The notes below the pieces were generated by a model that did no database searches, was not told where the DNA came from, and was given only the letters and a program-made list of their open reading frames with translations. A DNA stretch of 64,000 nt from Desulfocapsa sp. (lineage in GTDB: Bacteria > Desulfobacterota > Desulfobulbia > Desulfobulbales > Desulfocapsaceae): contig JAQYVF010000005.1 of assembly GCA_030145625.1 (NCBI GenBank), positions 25,312 to 89,311 of the forward strand, written 5' to 3'. The position numbers and the translations under genes are program-made. This document shows, in pieces, positions 46,601-54,771 of this stretch (its first letter is position 1; each line of letters starts with the position of its first letter).

Positions 46601-47521
46601 GGATCAACAACAGCACCAACTAATGCGGGCAGTTATGCAGTTGTCGGCACGGTGAACGAGGCTAATTATCAAGGATCCGCTAGTGGCACCCTGGTTATTG
46701 ACAAGGCTACTGCAACTGTCAGTCTCGGTAGCCTGAGTCAAGGTTGTAGCGGGACAGCGAAAGTGGCCACGGCAACTACCACTCCCGGCGGCTTGACTGT
46801 TGATTTAACCTATGATGGATCAAAAACCGCACCCATCAATGTCGGCAGTTATGCAGTTGTCGGTACGGTGAATGAGAGCAATTACCAGGGCAGCGCCGGC
46901 GGTACCCTGACTATTTCACCGGTTGTGCCTGCAGTCACCACCCTGTCCCCTTCAGATGTGACCTCAATAACGATCCAGGCCCGTGGTAATGTGACCTTTG
47001 ATGGCGGAGTGCCAGTTGAATGGCGCGGAGTGTGCTGGAATACCGTCGGCATGCCAACCACAATGGATGGTTGTATGAGTCCAGGCGCTGGTGGCCTTAT
47101 GGGCGCGTTTACATACATAATGGACGGTCTGACACCTGCGACGACCTATTATGTCCGCTCAATGGCTGTGAACAGCGTTGGCGTAAGCCTAGGCAATGAA
47201 GTGGTGATAACAACCTATCCCTTGCGGAAACTGACCGTGAGCAAGGTGGGCAGAGGTACCGGCATTGTGACCAGTACGCCCACCGGCATTGATTGCGGAA
47301 CGGATTGTGAGGAACTGTATAATGATTCCACAGAGGTCACTCTCACCACTACCCCGGATGAAGGTTTTACCTTTTATCACTGGTACGGCGATGAGGACTG
47401 CAAAGATGGAATCGTTACTTTGACAAGCGATGTGCAGTGTGTCGCGAAATTTTATTCACCTTTTCCATGGAATGTCTTACAACCTATCCTGATCTATAAT
47501 ACCTCTCGACCTTTGCCGTAA
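43679..47521 (+). CDS. Secreted Kelch-repeat/MBG-domain surface protein
   Basis: 1280 residues with a signal peptide (NEIGHAAG). Residues about 35-690 contain 14 Kelch units, each with a DGRVLVAGG-like strand and SAELYDPATNSWSAAGSM, enough for two six- or seven-bladed beta-propellers. About 790-1080 holds four near-identical MBG-type Ig repeats (SLGNLSQTYDGSG...SYAVVGTVN). A fibronectin-III-like domain (TTYYVRSMAVNSVG) and an InlB-B-like bacterial repeat (TPDEGFTFYHWYGDEDC) follow. The end SPFPWNVLQPI resembles the tail of the SBBP protein downstream. Probably an adhesin or glycan-interacting protein. Repeats are similar at the DNA level, so recombination could change copy number. Confidence 0.87.
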   Translation: MISKNVRLSNKLNFLMLSFMLVLAVNEIGHAAGWSAGGSMVTDRVYHSATLLPDGRVLAAGGSGGDSSAELYDPALNTWSATGAMSTGRSGHSAALLADGRVLVVGGSGSSGTLSSAELYDPATSTWSAAGSLTTGRSKLSITLLSDGRVLVAGGWDASYNELSSVEIYDPATNSWSDVGSMTTARIHHSAALLPDGRVLVAGGHGDWYISSAELYDPSTKTWSAANSMADPREKFSATLLRNGLVLVAGGWSGAILTNSAELYDPTTNTWSSAGSLADTRAEHTATLLPDGRVLVTGGQGEGAESHASAELYDPATNSWSTAGSMAADRSKHSATLLADGRVLVAGGDFNSTELYNPAVGSWSAAGSMVTGRGSHSSALLADGRLLVVGGTGGGTLSSAELYNPSTDSWSATGSMSTARTGSNAILLADGRVLVTGGEGGSGYLASAERYDPATGSWSAAGSMSTGRFYPGSTLLADGRVLVAGGADSSYDGLSSAELYDPATNSWLAAGSMTYARKRSSATLLPDGRVLVAGDASGAELYNPTTNSWSAGGTMAIGRTAHGAILLLDGRVLVVGGDGGARASAELYDPATNSWSAAGSMVTGRGFIKPILLPDGRVLIAGGWDTSTLASAELYDPVTNSWSAAGSLSTGRLYPSATLLPDGRVLVAGGSGTSSADIYDPGLGFNNAWRPIIASAPSTITLKTAFSAITGSGFRGVGNTEASSGGYNSSATNYPLVRIKSAINEEIQWASLQSFTATNYTSGVFSDLTAGPAWMTVIVNGIPSLDKYVVIEKTTVPVSLGNLSQTYDGSGNVPTATTTPGSLTVDFTYNGSVTAPTTIGSYAVVGTVNDINYEGSASGTLVITKATVPVTLGSLSQTYDTSARVATATTTPGGLTVIFTYDGLVTAPTNVGTYAVVGTVNEVNYQGSASGTLVVNKATAPVSIGSLSQTYDGSARAATATTTPGGLMVDFTYEGSTTAPTNAGSYAVVGTVNEANYQGSASGTLVIDKATATVSLGSLSQGCSGTAKVATATTTPGGLTVDLTYDGSKTAPINVGSYAVVGTVNESNYQGSAGGTLTISPVVPAVTTLSPSDVTSITIQARGNVTFDGGVPVEWRGVCWNTVGMPTTMDGCMSPGAGGLMGAFTYIMDGLTPATTYYVRSMAVNSVGVSLGNEVVITTYPLRKLTVSKVGRGTGIVTSTPTGIDCGTDCEELYNDSTEVTLTTTPDEGFTFYHWYGDEDCKDGIVTLTSDVQCVAKFYSPFPWNVLQPILIYNTSRPLP

Positions 47522-47530
47522 TTACACATG

Positions 47531-47574
47531 AAAGTGCAACCTGCTCACATGTTCCATGAGCAGGTTGCACTTTT
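47531..47574. terminator. Strong bidirectional terminator
   Basis: AAAGTGCAACCTGCTCA and TGAGCAGGTTGCACTTT form a perfect 17-bp stem with a 9-nt loop and end in a T-run (A-run at the other end), 9 nt after the Kelch stop codon. Confidence 0.85.
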
Positions 47575-47586
47575 AGACGCCAGCCA

Positions 47587-47834
47587 AGACAAAAAAAGCC
47601 TTTGGAGCGAATCAATTACTATTGGCAGCGAGGGCTTTATAAAGAAGATACAGCAGTAACTTGGCTTACGAGCTAAGGGGCAATCGGTTGTATCAGAGAA
47701 GGAAGGGACTGTTCTGAAGGAGGCACCGGCACCTTACAATACACTTTTTGAGGGTGAAAAGAGTACTCTAAGGACAGACAATAGCTATTTTATTGACTTA
47801 AATGCCGACAATTCAACCTGATAGCTTGGCCCTA
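47587..47834 (+). pseudogene. Truncated copy of RAYT transposase 3' end
   Basis: About 245 bp at high identity to 50873-51120, covering the last ~80 codons of the transposase pseudogene (LWSESI...GSEGF...LGLRAKG...YNTLFEG). It has its own in-frame stop (CAG to TAA at QQQ/QQ*) and no upstream half. It is a leftover of a second element or of a duplication. Confidence 0.75.
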
Positions 47835-48010
47835 CCCCATTTATTTTATTTATAACCGGCCACATCAGGCAGATCCGGAAGACGGGCCAGGTGATCAAGG
47901 TGTGCAGGGACTTCTCCCGGCCCCGAAAGGACCACTTGCTCTATAAACACTACAACTCAAGCTATCACCCGGTGTAACCCACACTTTCATATTTTTCTGT
48001 TCAGTGTTTA

Positions 48011-48114
48011 TCCTAATCCAGCAACTCTCTCACAACCCTTGCCGGTTCATCCGTCATCAATAGTTTTCTGACATACCCGCTAATACGAAGAGCCAGGGCT
48101 TTTTCTTTGTAGAT
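48011..48114 (-). pseudogene. Fragment of receiver domain, copy of kinase 3' end
   Basis: Read on the minus strand it corresponds to the last ~35 codons of the 25210-27789 kinase (KEKALALGISRYVPKPL...ELLDQ), with many substitutions. Only the tail remains. This is a decayed paralogue or duplicated piece. Confidence 0.6.
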
Positions 48115-48141
48115 GAAACATTGTGGGACAAACCACGGTGT

Positions 48142-48194
48142 CTTCAGAAATTGAAAAATGTTGCCCCCCTCTGTGAATCATAGGTGTTCTGGAA
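48142..48194. repeat. Dispersed repeat R3, copy 2
   Basis: Matches 15531-15582 (shared CCCTCTGTGAATCATAGG). It immediately follows the receiver-domain fragment. Confidence 0.6.
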
Positions 48195-48583
48195 ACATCT
48201 TAACCGCTGAATTATTCACCTCGTTTGACCTTGCCCTTGGCACCCTCTCAAGATGCATTTTTTTAAGAAAATAGAAAAAATAGGTATTTCTACCTATATG
48301 AAATTTTCGGGAAGCATGTTCTAGTGAATGGTGATTCATTTTAGAGGGGCGAGAATAACCAGGAAGTATCTCAACATGTAGGCTACCTCCTGCCATTTCA
48401 GATTTCCAACACACGTCTTTCATTCCTTCTGCTTGACATTCAACTTTTTTTGGGAATACCCCCTGATAACAGGATAGATAAAACTATACCCGTCGCAAGG
48501 TGGGCATGGTAACCCAAGGGTCTCAATAGATAAGTGGGCTATCTTACAAAGAGTGGCCTTGCTGTTTTTTTTCAGGTGAAATA

Positions 48584-50109
48584 ATGCAAACATCTCCTTA
48601 TCTCTTTAGTATTTTTCGCTATATTAGAATAATGCTAATTCATACTTTTCTTTTGCCAGGTTTTTTTTCTGTCACCCTTGTTTATGCCGACGATGGTGAT
48701 TTTGGTTGGGCTAGGGCCATGAGTGGGACGTCCACCGGATGGGGAAGGGCAATCTCCGTAGATGCTTTCGGCAATGTATATACTACTGGTTATTTCTTTG
48801 ATACTGTCGACTTTGACCCTGGACCAGGAACCGCTAATTTGGAGAGTAAAGGTTCTTCGCAGGATATCTTTATCAGCAAACTTGACAGCAACGGCGACTT
48901 TGTCTGGGCCAAGGCCATGGGGGGGATGACATCGATTCTGTGATGAACATCGCCATAGATAGTTCCGGTAATGTGTACACCATTGGCAAATTCCGAGACA
49001 CTGCCGACTTTGACCCCGGACCAGAACTATTCAACCTGACCCCCCTAGGTAGTTCTGATGCCTTTATCAGTAAACTTGACAGCAACGGCAATTTTGTCTG
49101 GGCCAAGGCCATAAAGGGAAGTTTAACAGTTAGTGGAAATGGTATCTCCGTAGATGCCTTGGGCAACGTCTATACAACCGGCCACTTCTACGGCACTGTC
49201 GACTTTGACCCTGGAATAGAGCCATACAACCTGGAGAGTAAAGGTTCGCAGGATATCTTTATCAGTAAACTTGACAGCAACGGCGACTTTGTCTGGGCCA
49301 AGGCAATAGGTGAGACTGATATAGATTCTGGGAAGGCTATCTCCGTGGATGTTTCCGGCAACGTATATACCATTGGTGTCTTCTCCGGCACTGTTGACTT
49401 TGACCCCGGATCAGGAACAACCTTCAACCTTGAGAACCCAGGTTCTCAGAGTATCTTTATCAGCAAATTTACCAGCGACGGCAATTTTGTCTGGGCCAAG
49501 GCAATAGGTGGGAATAATAACGACTCTGGGGATGATATCGCCATAGATGACACCGGCAACGTATACACTACCGGATTTTTCCAAAGCACTGGCGACTTTG
49601 ACCCCGGACCAGGAATCTTCAACCTGGAGAGCGCAGGTTATGACGATATTTTTGTCAGCAAACTTACCAGTAACGGCAATTTTGTCTGGGCCAAGGCAAT
49701 AGGTGGGAATGAGAACGACTCTGGAAAAGGCATCGCCACAGATAGCTCCGGCAACGTATATATCACCGGATCTTTCTTCGAAACTGTCGACTTTGATCCA
49801 GGACCAGGAGCCTTCAATTTGCTCAGTGCAGGTGATACGGATATCTTTATCAGCAAACTTGACAGCAACGGCGACTTTGTCTGGGCCAAGGCCATGGGGG
49901 GAGAGGCATATGACGAAGGAGAGGGTATCTCCGTAGATGGTTACGGCAACTCCTACACCACCGGTTACTTCTTCGGCACTATGGACTTTGACTCAGGATC
50001 AGGAACCTCCAACCTGATCAGCACAGGAGAAGACATCTTTGTCGTTCACCTGATTGGATCACCCTTCCCATGGCCTATCTTCCTACCAGCAATTAACGGC
50101 CAGCATTAA
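48584..50109 (+). pseudogene. SBBP-like beta-propeller surface protein, frameshifted at a G7 tract
   Basis: Two overlapping ORFs (48584-48943 and 48940-50109) are one gene of about 508 residues. The signal peptide (LVYADD) is in the first, and seven repeat units of about 60 residues span both: SGNVYTTGYFF.TVDFDPG, DIFISKLDSNGDFVWAKA. The first ORF breaks at WAKAMGGMTSIL; adding one G to the run of seven G's at about 48920-48926 restores WAKAMGGDDIDSVMNIAIDSSGN, in register with the other repeats. The end reads SPFPWPIFLPAINGQH. A 7-bladed propeller outside the cell is likely. Whether the frameshift is real, phase-variable or a sequencing error cannot be told from here. Confidence 0.75.
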
Positions 50110-50304
50110 CAATACAAGGGCGTACAAGGGCAAGGGCGGCCAAGGGCGGCGCACAATGGGTCGGACACGGCAACTTACTGTTCTGTCGTTAAAGTATACC
50201 GGAAAGCACCCATTTCCCGCCCTTAGAAGCTCCTTTTTCACCCCCAAAAAAACCTTCTAAGGAATTAGAGATTACTGGAACAGAAACTAGAACCAAACTT
50301 ATTT
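50110..50304. other. GC-rich short repeats next to RAYT
   Basis: About 195 bp between the propeller gene and the transposase. It contains tandem CAAGGGCGG units (about 50115-50145), the kind of short palindrome-associated sequence found beside RAYT genes. No ORF. Confidence 0.4.
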
Positions 50305-51105
50305 ATGCCAAGAGCTCACAGACACTACATACCGGGATGCGTCTGGCACATCACCCACAGGTGCCATAAGCAGGAGTTCCTGCTCAATTTTGAAAAAGAC
50401 AGGAAACGACGGCGTCACTGGCTCTTTGAGCCGAAAAAACGATACGGCTTGTGTGTACTCAACTATATTGTGACCTCTAATCATGTTCACCTCTTGGTTG
50501 TCGATACTGAAGAGGACGTTATTGCCAAGAGTATGCAGTTGGTTGCCGGAAGAACCGCCCAGGAGTTTAACCAGCGCAAGCAGAGAAAAGGAGCCTTCTG
50601 GGAAGACAGGTACCATGCCACTGCGGTGTAGACAGATGAGCATCTGGCAAAATGTATTGTCTATATCGATCTCAACATGGTGCGGGCAGGAGTGGTTAGA
50701 CATCCCTCTGAATACAGGTTAAGCGGGTTCAATGAAATCCAGAATCCACCAAAACGATATGCAGTGATTGACAGGAAGGTTCTACAGGATCTTTTTTCCA
50801 TAGACAATCAAGAGGGTTTCCGACAGGAGCATAAGCACTGGGTGGAAACAGAGTTACAGGCTGATGTAAAGAAAAGAAAGGGCCTTTGGAGCGAATCAAT
50901 TGCGATTGGCAGCGAGGGTTTTACAGACAAGATACAGCAGCAACTTGGCTTACGAGCCAAGGGGCGCTCGGTTGTCTCAGAGAAGGAAGGGACTGCTCTG
51001 AAGGAGGCTTCTGCCCCTTACAATACACTTTTTGATGGTAAAAAGAGTACTCTAAGGCCTAACAATAGCTATTTTATTGACTTAAATGACAGTAATTCAG
51101 ACTGA
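50305..51105 (+). pseudogene. REP-associated tyrosine transposase (RAYT), interrupted by an in-frame TAG
   Basis: Two ORFs (50305-50631 and 50677-51105) lie in the same frame, separated only by one TAG codon (50629-50631). The first has MPRAHRHYIPGCVWHITHRC and the HUH motif SNHVHLLV typical of the IS200/IS605-like Y1 transposase family; the second continues with TDEHLAKCIVYIDLNMVRAGVV, also a RAYT hallmark, and a C-terminal extension. The TAG sits between YHATAV and TDEHL, where relatives have Q or E. These enzymes move REP palindromes. Either dead by nonsense mutation or rescued by suppression; the former is more likely. A truncated copy of its 3' part exists at 47587-47834. Confidence 0.85.
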
Positions 51106-51216
51106 TATCTTGGTCCGCCCCCCTTACTGTCTTACTGTTGCTACAATTTATTGAAGGGAAGTGTTGTTACAAGACAAATGCAAGATTAGTGTAACTGACT
51201 GAAATAATAAAGTTAT

Positions 51217-51301
51217 TGACAGGAACTGTTTGGTGGCCAGAGGCGGAAAACGTTGGCAATTTTAACCCTGGCCGACTTTTTCTACAGACTCGTTAGCGTC
51301 A
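51217..51301 (+). repeat. attC-like site A (candidate)
   Basis: TGACAGGAAC on the left is a partial complement of GTTAGCGTCA on the right, with an inner GGCCAG/CTGGCC pairing. The next gene starts 30 nt after the GTT. Weakest of the core matches, since GTTAGCG does not fully fit GTTRRRY. Confidence 0.4.
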
Positions 51302-51321
51302 GAAAACAAAAGGAAAAATAT

Positions 51322-52782
51322 ATGAAACCCAAATTAGCTTTATTCATTGTCATAGCATTCTCCCTTACGGGGTGTTCACACCTCCATTATGGTTCAAGTT
51401 CTGGTAATGCAAGTATAAATGAGGTCAAGACCGCATTATTTTTCAATAACATCATTGAAGGTGAGTCTCCGAATATTGCTCAACTGAATATTTTCTTTTC
51501 TGAAATGCCTAAAGGGGGGGATCTCCATCATCACTATTCGGGGAGTATTTATGTGGAGACTTATTTAGATTGGGCCGAAACAAACAATCAGCATATAGAT
51601 ACGAAAACACTAAAAATAAGTAACGACAAAACGGATACGACTGTAACGGTTAACGAGTTACGTTCCGATACAGCGCTATACAGAAGACTATTAACCCGTT
51701 GGTCCGACAAAGACTATAGCAACCATTATCATTTAGAGTTAGCGCCGGATACAAATTTTTTTAATACATTTGGTTATTTTGGATACGTTTCTGGAAGCTA
51801 TGAACAAGGCCTGATGGTCTTGAAAGAGCGGGCCATAAAGGAAAATGTTAGCTATATTGAGACCATGATTAAATCCGTTGGTTATTCACATTCGGACACC
51901 GTATTTGATGAAAACACTAAAAAAAATTATGACTACAAAGAGATTTCTTCGCTTTTAGATGGACAATTATCAAGGATAGACGGAGATGCTTCATTTAAAA
52001 AGAAAATTGATGAATTTATCAAAGGAATTGAAAAAGCTCACGAGGGCGTGAGTGTTGACGATGATCAATTTATGATGCGGTATCAAACATATGCATCACG
52101 AAATAGTACACCGAGTGTAGTATTTTCTGCCTTATATGCAGCATTTAAGGCTGTCGAAAAATCCGAACTCCTAGTTGGCGTTAATTTTGTGGGGCCTGAA
52201 AATGGCGTGGTGGCAATCGAGGATTACAAATTGCATATGCAGTTTTTCGCTTACCTAAGAAAGAGATTCCCTGGCGTTAACGTGGCGTTGCATGCCGGAG
52301 AGCTTACTCTTGGCATGGTGCGCCCGAAAAATCTGAACTTCCATATTTCTCAGGCATTACATGTTGCTGGCGCTCAGAGGATTGGTCATGGCGTGGATTT
52401 GCCTTATGAAGAAGATGCCATTGACCTTTTGGAGGAAATTAAAAAAAATTCAGTGGTCGAGATTAATCTTACTAGCAATGAATTTATATTAGGGGTCAAA
52501 GGCCAAGAACATCCTTATTTAATTTATTCCGTATATGATGTCCCGATAGTTATATGCACGGACGATTCAGGGGTTTCCAGAAACAATTTAACTCGTGAAT
52601 ATGTTTTGTTAGCTGCGAGATATAAACCAAGCTATAAGACTGTAAAAAAATACGCATACAATAGCATCAAGTATTCTTTCCTTTCTGACGTTGATCAAAA
52701 GACTTTAATAAAATCTCTTGATCAACGTTTTGAAAAATTTGAATCTGAGATGGCCAAGTATTCCGATCGAATAATGAAATAA
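51322..52782 (+). CDS. Adenosine deaminase-like lipoprotein
   Basis: 486 residues from the ATG at 51322 (AAGGA upstream). Lipoprotein signal with lipobox LTGCSH. The metallo-hydrolase marks are KGGDLHHHYSG (first metal ligands), a HAGE motif (NVALHAGEL), RIGHGVDL, and TDDSGVSR near the end, as in adenosine/AMP deaminases of the ADGF type. It would deaminate adenosine at the cell surface or periplasm, for nucleoside scavenging or signalling. Base composition is AT-richer than the surrounding chromosome. Its single-gene layout between attC-like sites fits an integron cassette. Confidence 0.85.
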   Translation: MKPKLALFIVIAFSLTGCSHLHYGSSSGNASINEVKTALFFNNIIEGESPNIAQLNIFFSEMPKGGDLHHHYSGSIYVETYLDWAETNNQHIDTKTLKISNDKTDTTVTVNELRSDTALYRRLLTRWSDKDYSNHYHLELAPDTNFFNTFGYFGYVSGSYEQGLMVLKERAIKENVSYIETMIKSVGYSHSDTVFDENTKKNYDYKEISSLLDGQLSRIDGDASFKKKIDEFIKGIEKAHEGVSVDDDQFMMRYQTYASRNSTPSVVFSALYAAFKAVEKSELLVGVNFVGPENGVVAIEDYKLHMQFFAYLRKRFPGVNVALHAGELTLGMVRPKNLNFHISQALHVAGAQRIGHGVDLPYEEDAIDLLEEIKKNSVVEINLTSNEFILGVKGQEHPYLIYSVYDVPIVICTDDSGVSRNNLTREYVLLAARYKPSYKTVKKYAYNSIKYSFLSDVDQKTLIKSLDQRFEKFESEMAKYSDRIMK

Positions 52783-52786
52783 AATA

Positions 52787-52846
52787 TGCTAACCATCTCT
52801 TTCAGCGGATCGCAAAAAGCCGCGCCCGCTGAAGAGTACGTTGTGC
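52787..52846 (+). repeat. attC-like site B
   Basis: 60 bp starting 5 nt after the deaminase stop. TGCTAAC and GTTGTGC form the outer boxes; inside, CTCTTTCAGCGG pairs with CCGCTGAAGAG leaving one unpaired T, like the extrahelical bases required by IntI. The next gene starts 10 nt after the right box. Confidence 0.6.
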
Positions 52847-52855
52847 CCAAAAAAT

Positions 52856-53560
52856 ATGAATGAAACAAACAACAATTTGACGGAGATTGTTAGTAAAAAA
52901 GAACTTCCATGGGGAGCAAGAAGTTCAATATTGGTGTTCGTGATAAGTTTTTTGTCGATACTATTTCCATCCCTCTTTTTAACTGAATTATCTCTAAACG
53001 AATCAACACAATATTTTATTGCTGAAGCTATCCTCCCAATTCCATTTCTTGCTTTCTTCTATTATTGGTTCAGTAAAAAGAAAATACAAAAAAAGGAAAT
53101 TGGCCTATGTTTTCCTAACTCAAATGTCCTGTTAGTCACATTAGTGGCCATTATGATAGCAGCAATATTTAAAGGCATTGATTTTGTACTATTCTTTGGC
53201 TCTATCACTGAATTAAATTGGAGTAAGTTTTCCATAATTGAAGGACCATTATTCGCTGTTTCATATGGAATCGGCAGAGTAATTATTACACCGTTGATGG
53301 AAGAGTTAGTTCACAGAGGAGTTATTTACGGCTACTTGCGCAGTAGACTTGGCTGGCGGGTTGGACTTATTTTACAGGCATTAATTTTCACCCTGGTTCA
53401 TCCAAATGTTTACCAGGGCAATCTTACCATAATTCTTTTTTATTTCGCTTTTGGTTTAGGATTTGGCGGCTTATACCAGTTCTATAAGAGTTTATATCCT
53501 GCTGTTGTATGCCACGGCGCCTTAAACTACTTTGACGCAACTATCCAGGTAGTTTCCTGA
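52856..53560 (+). CDS. CPBP family intramembrane metalloprotease (CAAX-like)
   Basis: 234 residues, about six transmembrane helices. The three ABI/CPBP motifs are present: EELVHRG (EExxxR), FTLVHPNV (FxxxH) and HGALNYF (HxxxN). In bacteria these membrane proteases are tied to prenyl-protein-like processing, bacteriocin immunity or signalling. ATG at 52856 follows attC-like site B. Low GC, like its cassette neighbours. Confidence 0.85.
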   Translation: MNETNNNLTEIVSKKELPWGARSSILVFVISFLSILFPSLFLTELSLNESTQYFIAEAILPIPFLAFFYYWFSKKKIQKKEIGLCFPNSNVLLVTLVAIMIAAIFKGIDFVLFFGSITELNWSKFSIIEGPLFAVSYGIGRVIITPLMEELVHRGVIYGYLRSRLGWRVGLILQALIFTLVHPNVYQGNLTIILFYFAFGLGFGGLYQFYKSLYPAVVCHGALNYFDATIQVVS

Positions 53561-53565
53561 AAAAA

Positions 53566-53628
53566 ATTGAACAACAAGCAGCTGCAGTGGACGCCAAAAG
53601 GCTGGTGCCACTAAGCTTAACGTTCAGC
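53566..53628 (+). repeat. attC-like site C
   Basis: TTGAAC on the left is complementary to GTTCA on the right (box GTTCAGC). Inner arms AGCTGCAGTGG/CCACTAAGCT pair with bulges, and GCC-AAAA-GGC forms the tip. The right end AAGCTTAACGTT strongly resembles classical attC ends. The CPBP gene ends 6 nt upstream. Confidence 0.6.
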
Positions 53629-53653
53629 AGAAAAATATCACAGGAGGCCTGAT

Positions 53654-54295
53654 ATGGTTAATGAAACCGAAAAACATCATAATTCAGAAAGTCACCACGA
53701 TAAAGTTGGTTTAATGAAGCGGTGGTTTAAGGAGGTTTGGAATGACCATTGCACTGAAAGAATAGATGAACTTATGTCGTCAAACTTTGTCGGTCATTAT
53801 GAGCATGAAGAAATTTCAGGTATCAACCACTGGAAAGAAATGATTTACGATGTCCTATTAAAAGCTATTCCATATTTTCACATTGAAGTTAAAGATATTA
53901 TCGCTGATAGGGATATGGTTGTTTCTCGCTGGCAAGCAAAAGGTGTCCTCTCAGAAGAGTTATTTGGTGTTTCTCCTTCTAATGAAGAGTTTGAGTTTAG
54001 TGGAATTTCGTGGGCTAGAATAGTCGATTGCAAAATAGTTGAGAATTGGAACAACTGGAATATGAGTTACTTATTTCGGCAGCTGCTTTCGGAAGTCAAA
54101 ACTCTAAGAGGAATTTTACCTCTATGTTCATTCTGTAAAAAGGTTCGTGATGACAAAGGGTACTGGGAACAAGTTGATGTTTATATTCACAAATATTCCG
54201 AAGCTGATGTCAGCCATAGTGTGTGCCCTGAATGTATGAAGAAAAACTATCCAGAGGTTTATGCTTCAATTTTATCCGACAAAGTCAAAGAATAG
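53654..54295 (+). CDS. SnoaL-like (NTF2-fold) domain fused to a CxxC zinc-ribbon-like tail
   Basis: 213 residues. About 15-135 fits the SnoaL/ester-cyclase pattern (MKRWFKEVWNDHCTERIDELM, FHIEVKDIIADRDMVVSRWQAKG, IVENWNNWN). The last 70 residues read LPLCSFCKKVRDDKGYWEQVD...VCPECMKKNYPE, the two-CxxC module often found after PAS or receiver domains in Proteobacteria. Having it behind a SnoaL domain is unusual. Signal peptide absent, so cytoplasmic. GGAGG precedes the ATG. Confidence 0.8.
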   Translation: MVNETEKHHNSESHHDKVGLMKRWFKEVWNDHCTERIDELMSSNFVGHYEHEEISGINHWKEMIYDVLLKAIPYFHIEVKDIIADRDMVVSRWQAKGVLSEELFGVSPSNEEFEFSGISWARIVDCKIVENWNNWNMSYLFRQLLSEVKTLRGILPLCSFCKKVRDDKGYWEQVDVYIHKYSEADVSHSVCPECMKKNYPEVYASILSDKVKE

Positions 54296-54373
54296 CCGAA
54301 CCAGACGGTTCACTTGACGCCGGGAAGTGCGGCGACGCTAGCGCGGCAAGCTCTTGGTCGACAATGGTTCAAC
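54295..54373 (+). repeat. attC-like site D (candidate)
   Basis: GAACCA on the left is the exact complement of TGGTTC on the right; inside, CTTG/CAAG and CGCCG/CGGCG pair. The right box GTTCAAC resembles site C's GTTCAGC. It begins at the stop codon of the SnoaL gene. No gene follows closely. Confidence 0.4.
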
Positions 54374-54771
54374 CTGACCCCTATTTCTTTACGATAAACT
54401 GTCAATTAATCGTGTAAAATGGTCATTTTGAACCGATTTTCCTATAAATATTGGCTTTTTTAAGAAAGCGTTAAGCTTGACCAAAATGCCCCTGTTTTTT
54501 CTTCGTCACCAGGCGGAGAGACAAGAAAAAGGCCGGCACCGTTAACTGAAAAATCAAACAACACCAAGTTGCAAGACCATTCGCGCTGATTAGCATCGAA
54601 ACTTTCTTCAATCTTAACGCTTTCCAAAAAACGTGATATAGAGAGGGGAAATACTTGGTTTGGGAGGATAATGACCGTATGGATGTTGGCCTAATCAGTC
54701 CCCCAGCCAGAGAAGAAAAACAGTTCTATGCGGTTATCAAATAATATTTCTAATGAAAGCTGAAATTACTT
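54374..54771. other. Intergenic region after cassette array
   Basis: About 400 bp, containing a 161-bp inverted-repeat element (54464-54624). No ORF of note. Confidence 0.4.
54464..54624. repeat. Inverted-repeat element, MITE-like
   Basis: GAAAGCGTTAAGCTTGA and TCAATCTTAACGCTTTC are inverted repeats matching at 16 of 17 positions, 127 bp apart. No coding capacity, and no clear target duplication. Confidence 0.4.

Larger units (their letters stand above)
47835..48583. other. Mosaic of gene fragments and repeats
   Basis: About 750 bp made of a C-terminal-looking frame (TGQVIKVCRDFSRPRKDHLL... near 47855-47980), a receiver-domain fragment (48011-48114), and an R3 copy (48142-48194). No intact gene. 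The 48178-48423 minus ORF is treated as chance. Confidence 0.45.
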
